This document shows, one piece after another, positions 42,039-50,799 of a stretch of DNA of 64,000 nt. The notes beneath the pieces were generated by a model. It did no database searches. It had not been told where the DNA came from and saw only the letters and a list, made by a program, of their open reading frames with translations. A program made the position numbers and the translations under genes. The stretch lies in assembly GCA_942492925.1 (NCBI GenBank), contig OW818641.1, positions 868,001 to 932,000 of the forward strand. Reading direction: 5' to 3'. Numbering within the stretch: position 1 is the first letter of the stretch; each line of letters begins with the position of its first letter. The stretch comes from QZKY01 sp942492925. GTDB lineage: Bacteria > Pseudomonadota > Gammaproteobacteria > Burkholderiales > Burkholderiaceae_D.

Positions 42039-44894
42039 TTAACCCGTATTGCGCAATCCGGCTGCAATGCCGTTGATGGAAAGGTGAATCCCGCGACGAG
42101 CGCGGGCGTCCTTGGATTCGAGTGCGCTCGTGGTGTCTTTGCGATAGCGGCTGAGCATTTCGACTTGCAGATAGTTAAGCGGGTCGATGTACGGCAGCCG
42201 GTGACGCAGGGAGCTGGCCAGCAATGGATTGCTGAGGAGACGTTCCTTGTCGCCAGTGATGACTTCGAGATATTCCGTGGTGCGATCCAGTTCCGCTTCG
42301 ATCCGTCCGAAAATTTCCTCGCGGAGTTTTTTGTCGGTGACGAGTTCGGAGTAGCAGGCGGCAATGCCGAGGTCGGTTTTTGAGAGCACCATGTCCATGT
42401 TGGAGATGAGCGTGGCAAAGAACGGCCATTCGCGAGACATTTCCTGTAGTGTGGCCGTTTTTTCTTCCTTGCGTGCCGGATCGCCATCTTTGAGCCAGGC
42501 GTCGATCGCGCTGCCGAAACCGTACCAGCCCGGCAGCAGGATGCGGCATTGTCCCCAGGAGAACCCCCAGGGAATTGCACGCAGGTCTTCGATACGTCGC
42601 GTGGATTTGCGCGAGGCCGGACGTGAGCCGATATTGAGTTCGGCGATTTCCTCGATCGGGGTCGTCATATAGAAGTAGTCGGTAAAGCCGACGGTTTCGT
42701 ATACCAGATTCCGGTACGCTTTGTAGGCGAAAGCCGATAGCTCCGCTAGCACTTGCTCGTACTGTGCCAGTCTTTGTGCGAGATGCCCCTTCGGCTCTTG
42801 CGGAATCAGACTGGCTTCTAATGTGCCAGCGACCAGCAATTCAAGATTGCGCGAACCGATTTCCGGATGCGAGTACTTGGAGGCAATGATTTCGCCCTGT
42901 TCGGTGAGGCGAATTTGCCCGTTCACAGTGCCCGCCGGTTGCGCAAGAATGGCTTCGTAGCTGGGGCCGCCGCCGCGACCAACCGTGCCGCCTCGACCAT
43001 GAAAGAGGCGCATCTTCACGTTATGCCGATCGAATACCTTGACCAGTTCTTTTTCAGTTTTGTACAACTCCCAGTTGGAAGTGAGGAAGCCGCCATCCTT
43101 GTTGGAATCCGAATAGCCGAGCATGACTTCTTGCAAGTCGCCCTGCTTGTTGATCAAATGGCGAATCAAGGGGATATCCAGCCAGCGCTGCATGATGTCT
43201 GCCGCACGCTGAAGATCGGGAATCGTTTCGAAGAGCGGCACGGCCATCAGATCGCTTTCGGCTTCCACCGGCCCTGCGCTGGCGTCCGTGTCCTTGGACC
43301 ATTTGGCGCGCATCATGCCGGTTTCTTTTTGCAGCAGTAGCACTTCCAGCAAGTCTGATACGTTTCGTGTGTGCGAAATGATGTGGTTTCTGATGGCGCG
43401 CTTGCCATAGCGTTCGCGGATTTCGCGTGCCGCGCGCATGATCTCAAGTTCGGACGTGGTTTCCGGCGTGTAGCGGATGAAAGGCGAGTAAAGCAATCTT
43501 GGTTGATTCAATTCGCTGAGCAGCAATGTCACTTTGCTGGCTTCATCAAGTTCGGCGTAGTTTTGTTCGACCTTGGCATGCGCGAAAAGTTCCGAGAGCG
43601 TTTGCTCATGCATGTCCGAGCTTTGACGCATGTCGAGCGTCGCCAGATGAAAACCAAAGATATCAACGGCACGGCACATCGGACCAATGCGCAAACTGAC
43701 CAGCGAAACGCCGCCATTGGACTTCAGTGAATCCATAATAATTTGCAAGTCGGCACGGAACTCTTCGGGATTGGCATAGGGCGCGCCGGTTCCAACTTCA
43801 TGGCGCATGAGGTTGGTGTTGCCGAGCAGCCGCGTTGTGGCGGCCAGGCGGGTGTACACACCAATGAGGGCGCGACGATAATGTTCGTCCGCGCGGTGCG
43901 GCGAGTTGTCGGGCGACGCATTGGCCAGCGCCATCAGTTCCGGGCTGAAATTGGTGAGCAGTGCCGACATGGAAAGTTCTGCGCCCAGAGCGTGCACTTG
44001 CTCCAGATAGTATTCCAGGATCACGGTGGACTGGCGAATGAGCGCATCGCGCATGGTGTCACTGTTGACATTGGGGTTGCCGTCGCGATCGCCGCCGATC
44101 CAGCTTCCCATTTGCAGATACGTCGAAGAGGGGAAGGGGCTGTTTTTGTCGTTTGATGGGAAACATTCACGGAACCCGTCTTCAATGTCATCGTACAGTT
44201 TGGGCAGTTCCTCCAGAAAAGTGAGCTGATAATATGAGAGCGCGTTATTGATTTCGTCGACAACCATCAGCTTGGAATAACGCAGCATCCGAGTTTGCCA
44301 CAGCGTTGCAATGCGGGCATAAAGCGCCTCATTGTTTTGCGCGCGTTCTTTCGGCGTTTGCACGTGATCGTGTTCAATCAGCAGACGGGCAATTTCCCGT
44401 TCTGCGTCCAGGGTACTTTTGCGCTGCACTTCGGTCGGGTGCGCGGTGAGCACCGGCGTGATCAGCGTCTCATGGAAGAATTGCTTGATGTCGTTGGCGG
44501 AAATGCCGGCGTCTTTGACGCGACGGAGTGCCAGCGTGGTGCTGCCCGGCTCTGGCGGGTCGCCGGAGATTTGTTTTGCGCGACAGCTGAGGTTCTGGTG
44601 TTTATCGACGGCGATGTTCGCTAAATGCGAAAAATAGGAAAAGGCCCGAACGACGGCAATGGTTTGATCCTTGGTCAGCTCCTGGAGCATTTTGCTGAGT
44701 TGCTTGTTCGATTGCGCGGTGGGATTGCGGCGGAAGCTGATGGCGGTGCGGCGAACGGATTCGATAATATTGAAGGTTTCCTCGCCTTCCTGCTCCCGCA
44801 GGACGTCACCCAACATGCGCCCTAAAAGACGGATGTCTTCTCTGAGAGGCAGGTCGATGTCGCTGATTGATTTTTTTGCGATTTGTGGAGCCAT
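42039..44894 (-). CDS. ppc: Phosphoenolpyruvate carboxylase
   Basis: Anaplerotic carboxylation of PEP to oxaloacetate. The product has 951 residues. Catalytic His in VLTAHPTEVQRKSTLD, the second signature GYSDSNKDGGFLTSNWELY, the Gly-rich loop FHGRGGTVGRGGGPSYEAI, and the C terminus GLRNTG (usual form QNTG) which carries the allosteric and catalytic Asn. It is divergent from hemX. In related bacteria the divergent neighbour is usually hemC. Confidence 0.97.
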   Translation of the reverse strand: MAPQIAKKSISDIDLPLREDIRLLGRMLGDVLREQEGEETFNIIESVRRTAISFRRNPTAQSNKQLSKMLQELTKDQTIAVVRAFSYFSHLANIAVDKHQNLSCRAKQISGDPPEPGSTTLALRRVKDAGISANDIKQFFHETLITPVLTAHPTEVQRKSTLDAEREIARLLIEHDHVQTPKERAQNNEALYARIATLWQTRMLRYSKLMVVDEINNALSYYQLTFLEELPKLYDDIEDGFRECFPSNDKNSPFPSSTYLQMGSWIGGDRDGNPNVNSDTMRDALIRQSTVILEYYLEQVHALGAELSMSALLTNFSPELMALANASPDNSPHRADEHYRRALIGVYTRLAATTRLLGNTNLMRHEVGTGAPYANPEEFRADLQIIMDSLKSNGGVSLVSLRIGPMCRAVDIFGFHLATLDMRQSSDMHEQTLSELFAHAKVEQNYAELDEASKVTLLLSELNQPRLLYSPFIRYTPETTSELEIMRAAREIRERYGKRAIRNHIISHTRNVSDLLEVLLLQKETGMMRAKWSKDTDASAGPVEAESDLMAVPLFETIPDLQRAADIMQRWLDIPLIRHLINKQGDLQEVMLGYSDSNKDGGFLTSNWELYKTEKELVKVFDRHNVKMRLFHGRGGTVGRGGGPSYEAILAQPAGTVNGQIRLTEQGEIIASKYSHPEIGSRNLELLVAGTLEASLIPQEPKGHLAQRLAQYEQVLAELSAFAYKAYRNLVYETVGFTDYFYMTTPIEEIAELNIGSRPASRKSTRRIEDLRAIPWGFSWGQCRILLPGWYGFGSAIDAWLKDGDPARKEEKTATLQEMSREWPFFATLISNMDMVLSKTDLGIAACYSELVTDKKLREEIFGRIEAELDRTTEYLEVITGDKERLLSNPLLASSLRHRLPYIDPLNYLQVEMLSRYRKDTTSALESKDARARRGIHLSINGIAAGLRNTG

Positions 44895-45263
44895 GGCGAA
44901 AGTTATACCGAGATAAGGGGTGAATGATTTGTCCGTCTGTCGTGTGGCCGAATGCGTTCAAAAAATGTGCAATGTGTGTTCGAGCCAATCCAGGCAAAAA
45001 CGGATTCGGTCAAAACGAAAAGTCTTGAAAAGCGGCTTGTGTTGCTCGTGGCTGGAACGATTGACTGAGGCTGGAATCTTATCATTATTTGAAAGCTGGA
45101 CTTTTGGGGGAAATCAGGGGAACAGGCTAAAGTGTGGTGCAGTGAAGTTGCATAAAACACAATACCTTGTTTGAGTGAGAAAAGGGCTGAACCCCGGATT
45201 TTTTATCTTTTCTGTCTTGCGATGTCATGCGGCAGGATTGCTAGCTGAGCTACAATGTTGTTC
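44895..45263. other. ppc-hemX intergenic region; hemC and hemD absent
   Basis: 369 bases between divergent genes. I find no hemC or hemD sequence or remnant: no coding frame here looks like porphobilinogen deaminase or uroporphyrinogen-III synthase. TACAAT at 45251-45256 lies 7 bases before the chosen hemX ATG and may be its -10 box. Promoters for both ppc and hemX should lie here. Confidence 0.55.
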
Positions 45264-46415
45264 ATGAATGATTCTGTCAAATCTCCCGAACCGACTCCAG
45301 CGTCAGAGGCTTCTCCACCCATTGCGGCGAAAGATCCTGCTGGGGCTGCGACGTCGTCTGGGCTGTCCGGCTCGTCCTCGAAAATCCTGACCGGGGCAGT
45401 GATCGCGCTGGCTGTCCTTCTGGGCATCCAATGGTGGTCCTCGCATGCGGAGACCAGCAAGCTACGCAAGGAATTGGCACGCCGCTTGCAGGCAGGTGAC
45501 AGCACGAATATCGAGACAAAGAATCTGGCGGCTTCCACGCAAGAAGGCGTCAAACAATTGCAGGCCAAGGTGGCGGGTCTGGAAGCCAAACAGTCAGAAA
45601 CGCAGACGCAACAGTTGGCGCTGGCTGAGTTGTATCAGGATTTGTCGAAGAGTCGCGACGACTGGGTGATGTCCGAAATCGAACAGGTTTTATCGACGGC
45701 GAACCAGCAATTGCACCTATCCGGCAACGTGCAAGGCGCGCTGATTGCGTTGCAAAATGCGGATCGCAGCCTGGCCAAAATGGACAAGCCGCAGTTTACG
45801 GCGATCCGTCGCGCCATCGCGCGGGACATCAGTCAGCTGAAGGCTTTGCCCAACGTGGATACGACAGGGGTGGCCTTGCGCATCGACAGTATCATTGCCC
45901 AGGTCGACAAGTTGCCGCTGTATGCGGATGAAAAACCAGCCATTCCGCCGGTACAACTCAAGACACAACAAGTGATTGAACCGGCGCCGGACCAGAAAGC
46001 GGCAGCGACCGATGCCATGAAGGCCAAGGCGGGAGAATTCTGGAATGTCGTCAAGAACAAATGGCAGGTATGGTCGAGCGAAATGTGGGCAGACATCCGG
46101 CAGTTGATTCGGGTGCGCAATGTCGAGCAATCGGACGCCTTGCTGGTATCGCCGGAACAAGCTTACTTCATTCGCGAGAACCTCAAGTTGCGCTTGCTGA
46201 ATGCGCGCATGGCGCTGCTCTCGCGCAGCGAAACCACGTTCCGCAGCGACATGATGGCCGTGCAAGATGCCGTCGACAAATATTTCGACCCGCTGGCCAA
46301 GCAGACACAAGCCGTTCGAGCCATTCTGAAACAGATCCATGCAAGCAATCTGTCCATTGAAATGCCTGCGCTGGAAAGTCTGGCGGCGGTCAATAACTTC
46401 AAGACGAAGCATTAA
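45264..46415 (+). CDS. hemX: HemX-family membrane-anchored protein
   Basis: A 383-residue protein. A disordered Pro/Ala/Ser-rich cytoplasmic N terminus is followed by one membrane helix (ILTGAVIALAVLLGIQWW, about 38-55), a coiled coil (TSKLRKELARRLQAGD onwards) and a helical periplasmic domain (DDWVMSEIEQVLSTANQQLHLSGNVQGALIALQNADRSLA) characteristic of HemX. HemX was annotated as a uroporphyrinogen methyltransferase, but lacks that enzyme's fold; its role is unclear. The second ATG (45264) is preferred because the first (45255) overlaps a possible -10 box. The stop overlaps hemY (TAATG). Confidence 0.88.
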   Translation: MNDSVKSPEPTPASEASPPIAAKDPAGAATSSGLSGSSSKILTGAVIALAVLLGIQWWSSHAETSKLRKELARRLQAGDSTNIETKNLAASTQEGVKQLQAKVAGLEAKQSETQTQQLALAELYQDLSKSRDDWVMSEIEQVLSTANQQLHLSGNVQGALIALQNADRSLAKMDKPQFTAIRRAIARDISQLKALPNVDTTGVALRIDSIIAQVDKLPLYADEKPAIPPVQLKTQQVIEPAPDQKAAATDAMKAKAGEFWNVVKNKWQVWSSEMWADIRQLIRVRNVEQSDALLVSPEQAYFIRENLKLRLLNARMALLSRSETTFRSDMMAVQDAVDKYFDPLAKQTQAVRAILKQIHASNLSIEMPALESLAAVNNFKTKH

Positions 46416-47611
46416 TGCGAATATTTCTTTGGGTTCTAGCCTTGTTTGCCGCTGCCGTCGGGTTGGCGGTGTCGGCGCATTTCAACGTGGGCAATGTCGT
46501 GTTGTTTTATCCGCCTTATCGGGTGGATCTGTCGCTCAATCTCTTTCTCTTCTTGCTGACGGCGAGCTTCCTTTTCCTGTATTTTGTCGTGAGATTGATT
46601 CGGCATGCGCGCAGGATGCCATCGCGGGTTGCCGCTTATCGTCAGAAAAGACGCGAACACGATGCCAACGAGGCTTTGCGCGAAGCGTTCAAGTCCTTGT
46701 ACGAAGGGCGTTTCGTGCAAGCTGAAAAATCCGCAGAGCGCGCGGCGCAGTTGCCGGAAAACGCAGGTGCTGCGGCATTGATCGGGGCGCGCGCAGCGCA
46801 TGCCATGCGTCAGCATGACCGCCGGGATGTGTGGTTGGCCAGAATCGAAAACGATCCGGCATTCCGGATCGCGCGTCTGACAACGAAAGTCGAATTGCTG
46901 GTGGAAGACCATCAGACCAGGGCGGCGCTGGAATCTGTGGATGAACTCAACAAAAAAGGTGCGCGTCACGTTTATGCGTTGCGCCTAGCATTAAAAGCGA
47001 ATCAGCAAGCCAAAAACTGGGACGAAGTCTTGCGATTGGTGAAGTCGCTTGATAAACACGACGCCATTCACCCGGCCTTGTCGGATCGCCTGCGTGAGTT
47101 GGCCTATGAAGATTTGCTGACCACACGTGCGCACGACCCGGAATCGATTCGTCGGATTTGGGGCAAGATACCCTCAGACGACCGCAGGCGCCCCTACGTA
47201 GCGGTTCGGGCGGCCAAGTCGTTCAGCATGTTCGGCATGCACGACGAAGCGCGTGCTGCAGTAAGCAAAGCGTTGCAAAACGATTGGGATGAGCGTTTGC
47301 TGCGCGTGTTTCGCGAATCCGCCGCCGATGAAGGAACACCGGCCTTGCTGGCGCAAATTGAACAGTGCGAAGAGTGGAGAAAGAAACACCCAACCGATCC
47401 GGAGTTGGCCATGACGCTGGGAACGCTTTGTCTCAAACAAAAATTGTGGGGGAAAGCCCAGCTGCATCTGGAACAAGCCGTTGCCGGATCGCCGCCCCCG
47501 AGGCTTGCGCGCGAAGGGCATTATCTGCTTGCGTCCATGCATGAGCGACTCAATCGTCCGGAAGAAGCCGCATTCCATTACCGCCAATGTGCGCTTGCGG
47601 CCAAACCGTAA
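46415..47611 (+). CDS. hemY: HemY N-terminal domain / TPR membrane protein
   Basis: A 398-residue inner-membrane protein. Two N-terminal helices (IFLWVLALFAAAVGLAVSAH and LFLFLLTASFLFLYFVVRL) enclose the HemY motif VGNVVLFYPPYRVDLSLN, followed by TPR-like helices (LREAFKSLYEGRFVQAEKSAERAAQ; LGTLCLKQKLWGKAQLHLEQAV). It shares one base with the hemX stop. E. coli HemY is linked to haem synthesis but has no assigned activity; it is unrelated to protoporphyrinogen oxidase HemY of Bacillus. Confidence 0.9.
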   Translation: MRIFLWVLALFAAAVGLAVSAHFNVGNVVLFYPPYRVDLSLNLFLFLLTASFLFLYFVVRLIRHARRMPSRVAAYRQKRREHDANEALREAFKSLYEGRFVQAEKSAERAAQLPENAGAAALIGARAAHAMRQHDRRDVWLARIENDPAFRIARLTTKVELLVEDHQTRAALESVDELNKKGARHVYALRLALKANQQAKNWDEVLRLVKSLDKHDAIHPALSDRLRELAYEDLLTTRAHDPESIRRIWGKIPSDDRRRPYVAVRAAKSFSMFGMHDEARAAVSKALQNDWDERLLRVFRESAADEGTPALLAQIEQCEEWRKKHPTDPELAMTLGTLCLKQKLWGKAQLHLEQAVAGSPPPRLAREGHYLLASMHERLNRPEEAAFHYRQCALAAKP

Positions 47612-47631
47612 CACGCAAACTTCCTTTTTTC

Positions 47632-48621
47632 ATGATGCTCCCCAAACGCACCGTCAGCGTTGCGCCGATGCTGGATTGGACTGACCGGCACTGCCGCATG
47701 TTCCACCGGCTCATCACACGCCACACCTGGCTGTATACCGAAATGGTGACAACGGGTGCTTTGCTGCACGGCGATGTCGAGCGGCATCTCAATTTCAATG
47801 AGGCGGAACATCCTGTCGCATTGCAACTCGGCGGTAGCGAGCCGGACGATCTGGCGCGCTGCGCGAAGCTCGGTCAGCAATGGGGCTACGACGAAGTCAA
47901 TCTGAATTGCGGCTGCCCCTCCGAGCGCGTGCAAAAAGGCGCGTTTGGTGCGTGCCTGATGTCTGAATCGAATTTGGTGGCCGATTGCGTCAAGGCGATG
48001 CGCGATGCCGTCTCGATTGACGTGACCGTCAAGCACCGGATCGGGATCGATGCGATTGAAACCTACGATTTTGTGCGCGACTTCATCGGCACGGTATCGC
48101 AAGCCGGTTGCCGCACGTTTATCGTCCACGCGCGCAAGGCGATTCTGAAAGGACTCAGTCCCAAGGAAAACCGCGACGTGCCGCCGCTCAAGTATGACGT
48201 GGCGTATCAGCTCAAGCGCGATTTTCCGCAACTGGAAATCATCCTCAATGGCGGCATCACGACTGTCGAGCAAATCGATCAGCACTTGCAGCATGTGGAT
48301 GGTGTGATGATCGGGCGCGAAGCCTATCACCATCCTTACCTGATGGCGACTTTCGATGCGCGTTATTACGGCGATTCCGCACCAATCAGAACGCGCGAAG
48401 AAATCATGCGCGAGATGATTCCCTACATGTGCGATCAGCTCGGCAAATACGGCCCGGCGGGCGGCGGCGGATTGCGGCTCAACAGCATGACGCGTCACAT
48501 GCTCGGACTGGTCAATGGCCTGCCCGGCGCTCGGGCGTTTCGTCGGATGCTCTCCGATCCCGCCAAACTGAAATCGGGCGATCCGGCAATTCTCCTGGAA
48601 GCGCTCGCCAAGCTGCGCTAA
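47632..48621 (+). CDS. dusA: tRNA-dihydrouridine(20/20a) synthase DusA
   Basis: FMN enzyme that reduces U20/U20a in the tRNA D-loop. It has 329 residues from the first of two adjacent ATGs (47632 and 47635). The barrel begins VSVAPMLDWTDRHCRMFHRL, the DusA hallmark; the catalytic Cys is in NLNCGCPSERVQKGAFGACLM, and VKHRIGID and GGITTVEQIDQHLQHVDGVMIGREAYHHPYL bind FMN. It follows hemY after 20 bases. A GTG/TTG-type upstream extension is rejected, as it lies in hemY. Confidence 0.95.
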   Translation: MMLPKRTVSVAPMLDWTDRHCRMFHRLITRHTWLYTEMVTTGALLHGDVERHLNFNEAEHPVALQLGGSEPDDLARCAKLGQQWGYDEVNLNCGCPSERVQKGAFGACLMSESNLVADCVKAMRDAVSIDVTVKHRIGIDAIETYDFVRDFIGTVSQAGCRTFIVHARKAILKGLSPKENRDVPPLKYDVAYQLKRDFPQLEIILNGGITTVEQIDQHLQHVDGVMIGREAYHHPYLMATFDARYYGDSAPIRTREEIMREMIPYMCDQLGKYGPAGGGGLRLNSMTRHMLGLVNGLPGARAFRRMLSDPAKLKSGDPAILLEALAKLR

Positions 48622-48775
48622 AGGCTTCGCCGCTTCTTGCACCGAAGTTGTGGGCAAAACGCCCCTGAATTGCGTACAATCATTCTTAATTGTTTGAGGC
48701 AAGCCTCACATCCCATGCGGTTTGCGTCACCCAGCCTTCATCCGCCCCGACATCATCTCGATAAGAAGGACAGAT

Positions 48776-50599
48776 ATGGAAAACAACAACCGCAAACAAA
48801 TGACGATGTGGTACATCGTGATCGCCATCGTTGGCGTATTACTTTTCCGAGGGTTTTATCAGGACTGGCAAACGGCAGAGCCTATGCCTTACAGCGAATT
48901 CCTGACACAGCTGGAAGCCAAGAATATCAAGGAAGTGCGGGTGTACGGCGATCAAATTCGGGGAGAATTGAACAAACCCGGCACCGACGGCAAAAAACAA
49001 TTCACGGTCACGCGCGTCGATAACCGCCTGGCAGAATTGCTGGCGGCGAAAAACGTCAAGTTTAGCGGCGTGATCGAAAGCACCTACATGCGTGACATCC
49101 TCGGCTGGATCATTCCCACCATCGTTTTCTTCGGCATCTGGATGTTTGCGATGCGACGCATGGCGGAAAAAGGCGGCATGGGGGGCATGGGCGGCGGTTT
49201 CATGTCGATCGGCAAAAGCAACGCCAAGGTGTATGTTGAAAAAGATATCGGCGTGACCTTCGACGATGTGGCCGGTGTCGATGAAGCCAAGGAAGAATTA
49301 CAGGAAGTCGTGGGCTTCCTGCGTGATCCGGTGTCGTACGGGCGCCTGGGTGCGCGCGTGCCGCACGGTATCTTGCTGGTCGGGCCGCCGGGTACTGGCA
49401 AGACCTTGCTGGCGCGTGCGGTGGCGGGTGAAGCGGGGGTGCCATTTTTTTCGATCAACGGTTCCGAGTTCGTGGAAATGTTCGTCGGCGTGGGTGCCGC
49501 GCGTGTGCGCGATTTGTTTGAACAAGCGCGCAAGCAGGCGCCCGCGATCATCTTCATCGACGAAGTCGATGCGCTGGGCAAGGCGCGCGGCAGCTTCGGG
49601 CTGGGCGGGCACGACGAGAAAGAACAGACACTCAATCAGTTGCTGGCCGAACTGGATGGCTTCGATTCGGCTTCGGGTCTCGTGCTGCTGGCGGCAACCA
49701 ACCGGCCTGAAATTCTCGATCCGGCTTTGCTGCGTGCGGGACGATTCGACCGACAAATTCTGGTCGACCGACCGGACAAGAAAGGCCGCATCCAGATTCT
49801 CGACGTGCATCTGAAAAAAGTGAAGCTGGCGCCGGATGTGAATCGCGAACAGATTGCCGCCTTGACGCCCGGTTTTTCTGGCGCGGACATCGCCAATCTG
49901 GTCAACGAGGCGGCCACGCTGGCAACACGAAACAATCGTCCGTTTGTGACGCTCGACGATTTCACCGGCGCGGTGGAGCGCATCGTCGCGGGGCTGGAAA
50001 AGAAAAACCGGCTGATCAATGCGATGGAGCGCGAAGTGGTCGCTTACCACGAGATGGGGCATGCGCTGGTCTCAATTAACCTGCCGGGCAGCGAAGCGGT
50101 GCACAAAGTGTCGATCATCCCGCGCGGGATTGGTGCGTTGGGGTACACGATTTCTCGTCCAATCGAAGATCGCTATCTGATGACGCAGGAAGAATTGGAG
50201 CGCAAGATGTCGGTGCTGCTGGGCGGGCGCGCGGCCGAACAACTGGTCTTCAACCGTGTGACAACCGGTGCAGCCGACGATCTGGTGCGCGTTTCCGAAA
50301 TTGCGCGCAGTATGGTCACGCGTTACGGCATGAGTAAGAAACTCGGTCAGCTCGCGTACGAGAACGGCGGCCACAGCTTCCTCGGCCAGCAAGGGCCGGT
50401 GCCAGCCGAATATCGCACCTATTCGGAAGAGACGGCGAAAGAAATCGATCAGGCCGTGCGCGAACTGGTCGATGCCGCTTTCCAGCAGGCGACGCGCATT
50501 TTGCAAGAGAAGCGGGACGCGCTTGAAAAAGGGGCGAAAACTTTGCTCGAAAAAGAGACCTTGTCGGAAGAAGAAGTGCTGGCGATTGCGAAAGGCTGA
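48776..50599 (+). CDS. ftsH: ATP-dependent zinc metalloprotease FtsH
   Basis: Membrane AAA+ protease of 607 residues. Two helices (WYIVIAIVGVLLF and ILGWIIPTIVFFGIWMF) flank a small periplasmic domain; the AAA module has Walker A GPPGTGKT (203-210), Walker B IIFIDEVDAL and the SRH RPEILDPALLRAGRFDRQ. The zinc motif is HEMGH (425-429), a conservative change from the usual HEAGH. The start at 48776 follows AAGAAGG. The context is dusA rather than rlmE-folP-glmM, so this is probably a second ftsH copy (inference). Confidence 0.94.
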   Translation: MENNNRKQMTMWYIVIAIVGVLLFRGFYQDWQTAEPMPYSEFLTQLEAKNIKEVRVYGDQIRGELNKPGTDGKKQFTVTRVDNRLAELLAAKNVKFSGVIESTYMRDILGWIIPTIVFFGIWMFAMRRMAEKGGMGGMGGGFMSIGKSNAKVYVEKDIGVTFDDVAGVDEAKEELQEVVGFLRDPVSYGRLGARVPHGILLVGPPGTGKTLLARAVAGEAGVPFFSINGSEFVEMFVGVGAARVRDLFEQARKQAPAIIFIDEVDALGKARGSFGLGGHDEKEQTLNQLLAELDGFDSASGLVLLAATNRPEILDPALLRAGRFDRQILVDRPDKKGRIQILDVHLKKVKLAPDVNREQIAALTPGFSGADIANLVNEAATLATRNNRPFVTLDDFTGAVERIVAGLEKKNRLINAMEREVVAYHEMGHALVSINLPGSEAVHKVSIIPRGIGALGYTISRPIEDRYLMTQEELERKMSVLLGGRAAEQLVFNRVTTGAADDLVRVSEIARSMVTRYGMSKKLGQLAYENGGHSFLGQQGPVPAEYRTYSEETAKEIDQAVRELVDAAFQQATRILQEKRDALEKGAKTLLEKETLSEEEVLAIAKG

Positions 50600-50610
50600 C
50601 TATCAGATCC

Positions 50611-50649
50611 CCCTCTCCCTTGACGGGAGAGGGACGGGGAGAGGGTGCT
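50611..50649. repeat. Interspersed palindromic repeat downstream of ftsH
   Basis: CCCTCTCCC (50611-50619) pairs perfectly with GGGAGAGGG (50625-50633) around TTGAC, followed by the related GGGGAGAGGGTG. This type of sequence is a common intergenic repeat in many proteobacteria. It may terminate ftsH or stabilise its 3' end. Confidence 0.7.
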
Positions 50650-50686
50650 CATACCTGTAAATGTTGACGTTAATTCGTGTTGTGAA

Positions 50687-50799
50687 GTCGGCCTAAAAGC
50701 CGAAAAGCTTTCAGAGCAAGCTCATGCGTCCAAAGGACGCGTGATGCCGGAACTAAAGGCCGACCTACACCTCGGGAATAGCTGAAGGAAACCGGCTTT
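50687..50799 (+). ncRNA. Structured leader before the cytosine deaminase gene (candidate cis-regulatory RNA)
   Basis: A closing stem GTCGGCCT (50687-50694) / AGGCCGAC (50757-50764), 8 bp and perfect, encloses two hairpins: AGCTT (50706-50710) / AAGCT (50718-50722), and CATGCGTCC (50723-50731) / GGACGCGTG (50735-50743) with one G-T pair and an AAA loop. This makes a three-way junction. AAAGCCG (50696-50702) is also complementary to CGGCTTT (50793-50799), immediately before the ATG, and GCCGG (50746-50750) to CCGGC (50792-50796). Either could affect access to the GAAGGA ribosome site. I do not recognise it as a known riboswitch class. The start of the transcript is not determined. Confidence 0.5.

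Noticed and set aside
47578..48702. 374-codon antisense frame opposite dusA
   Set aside because: Shadow of dusA; composition not like a real protein.
50048..50062. Inactive FtsH because of HEMGH
   Set aside because: HExxH is retained and the Met replaces a non-ligand residue.
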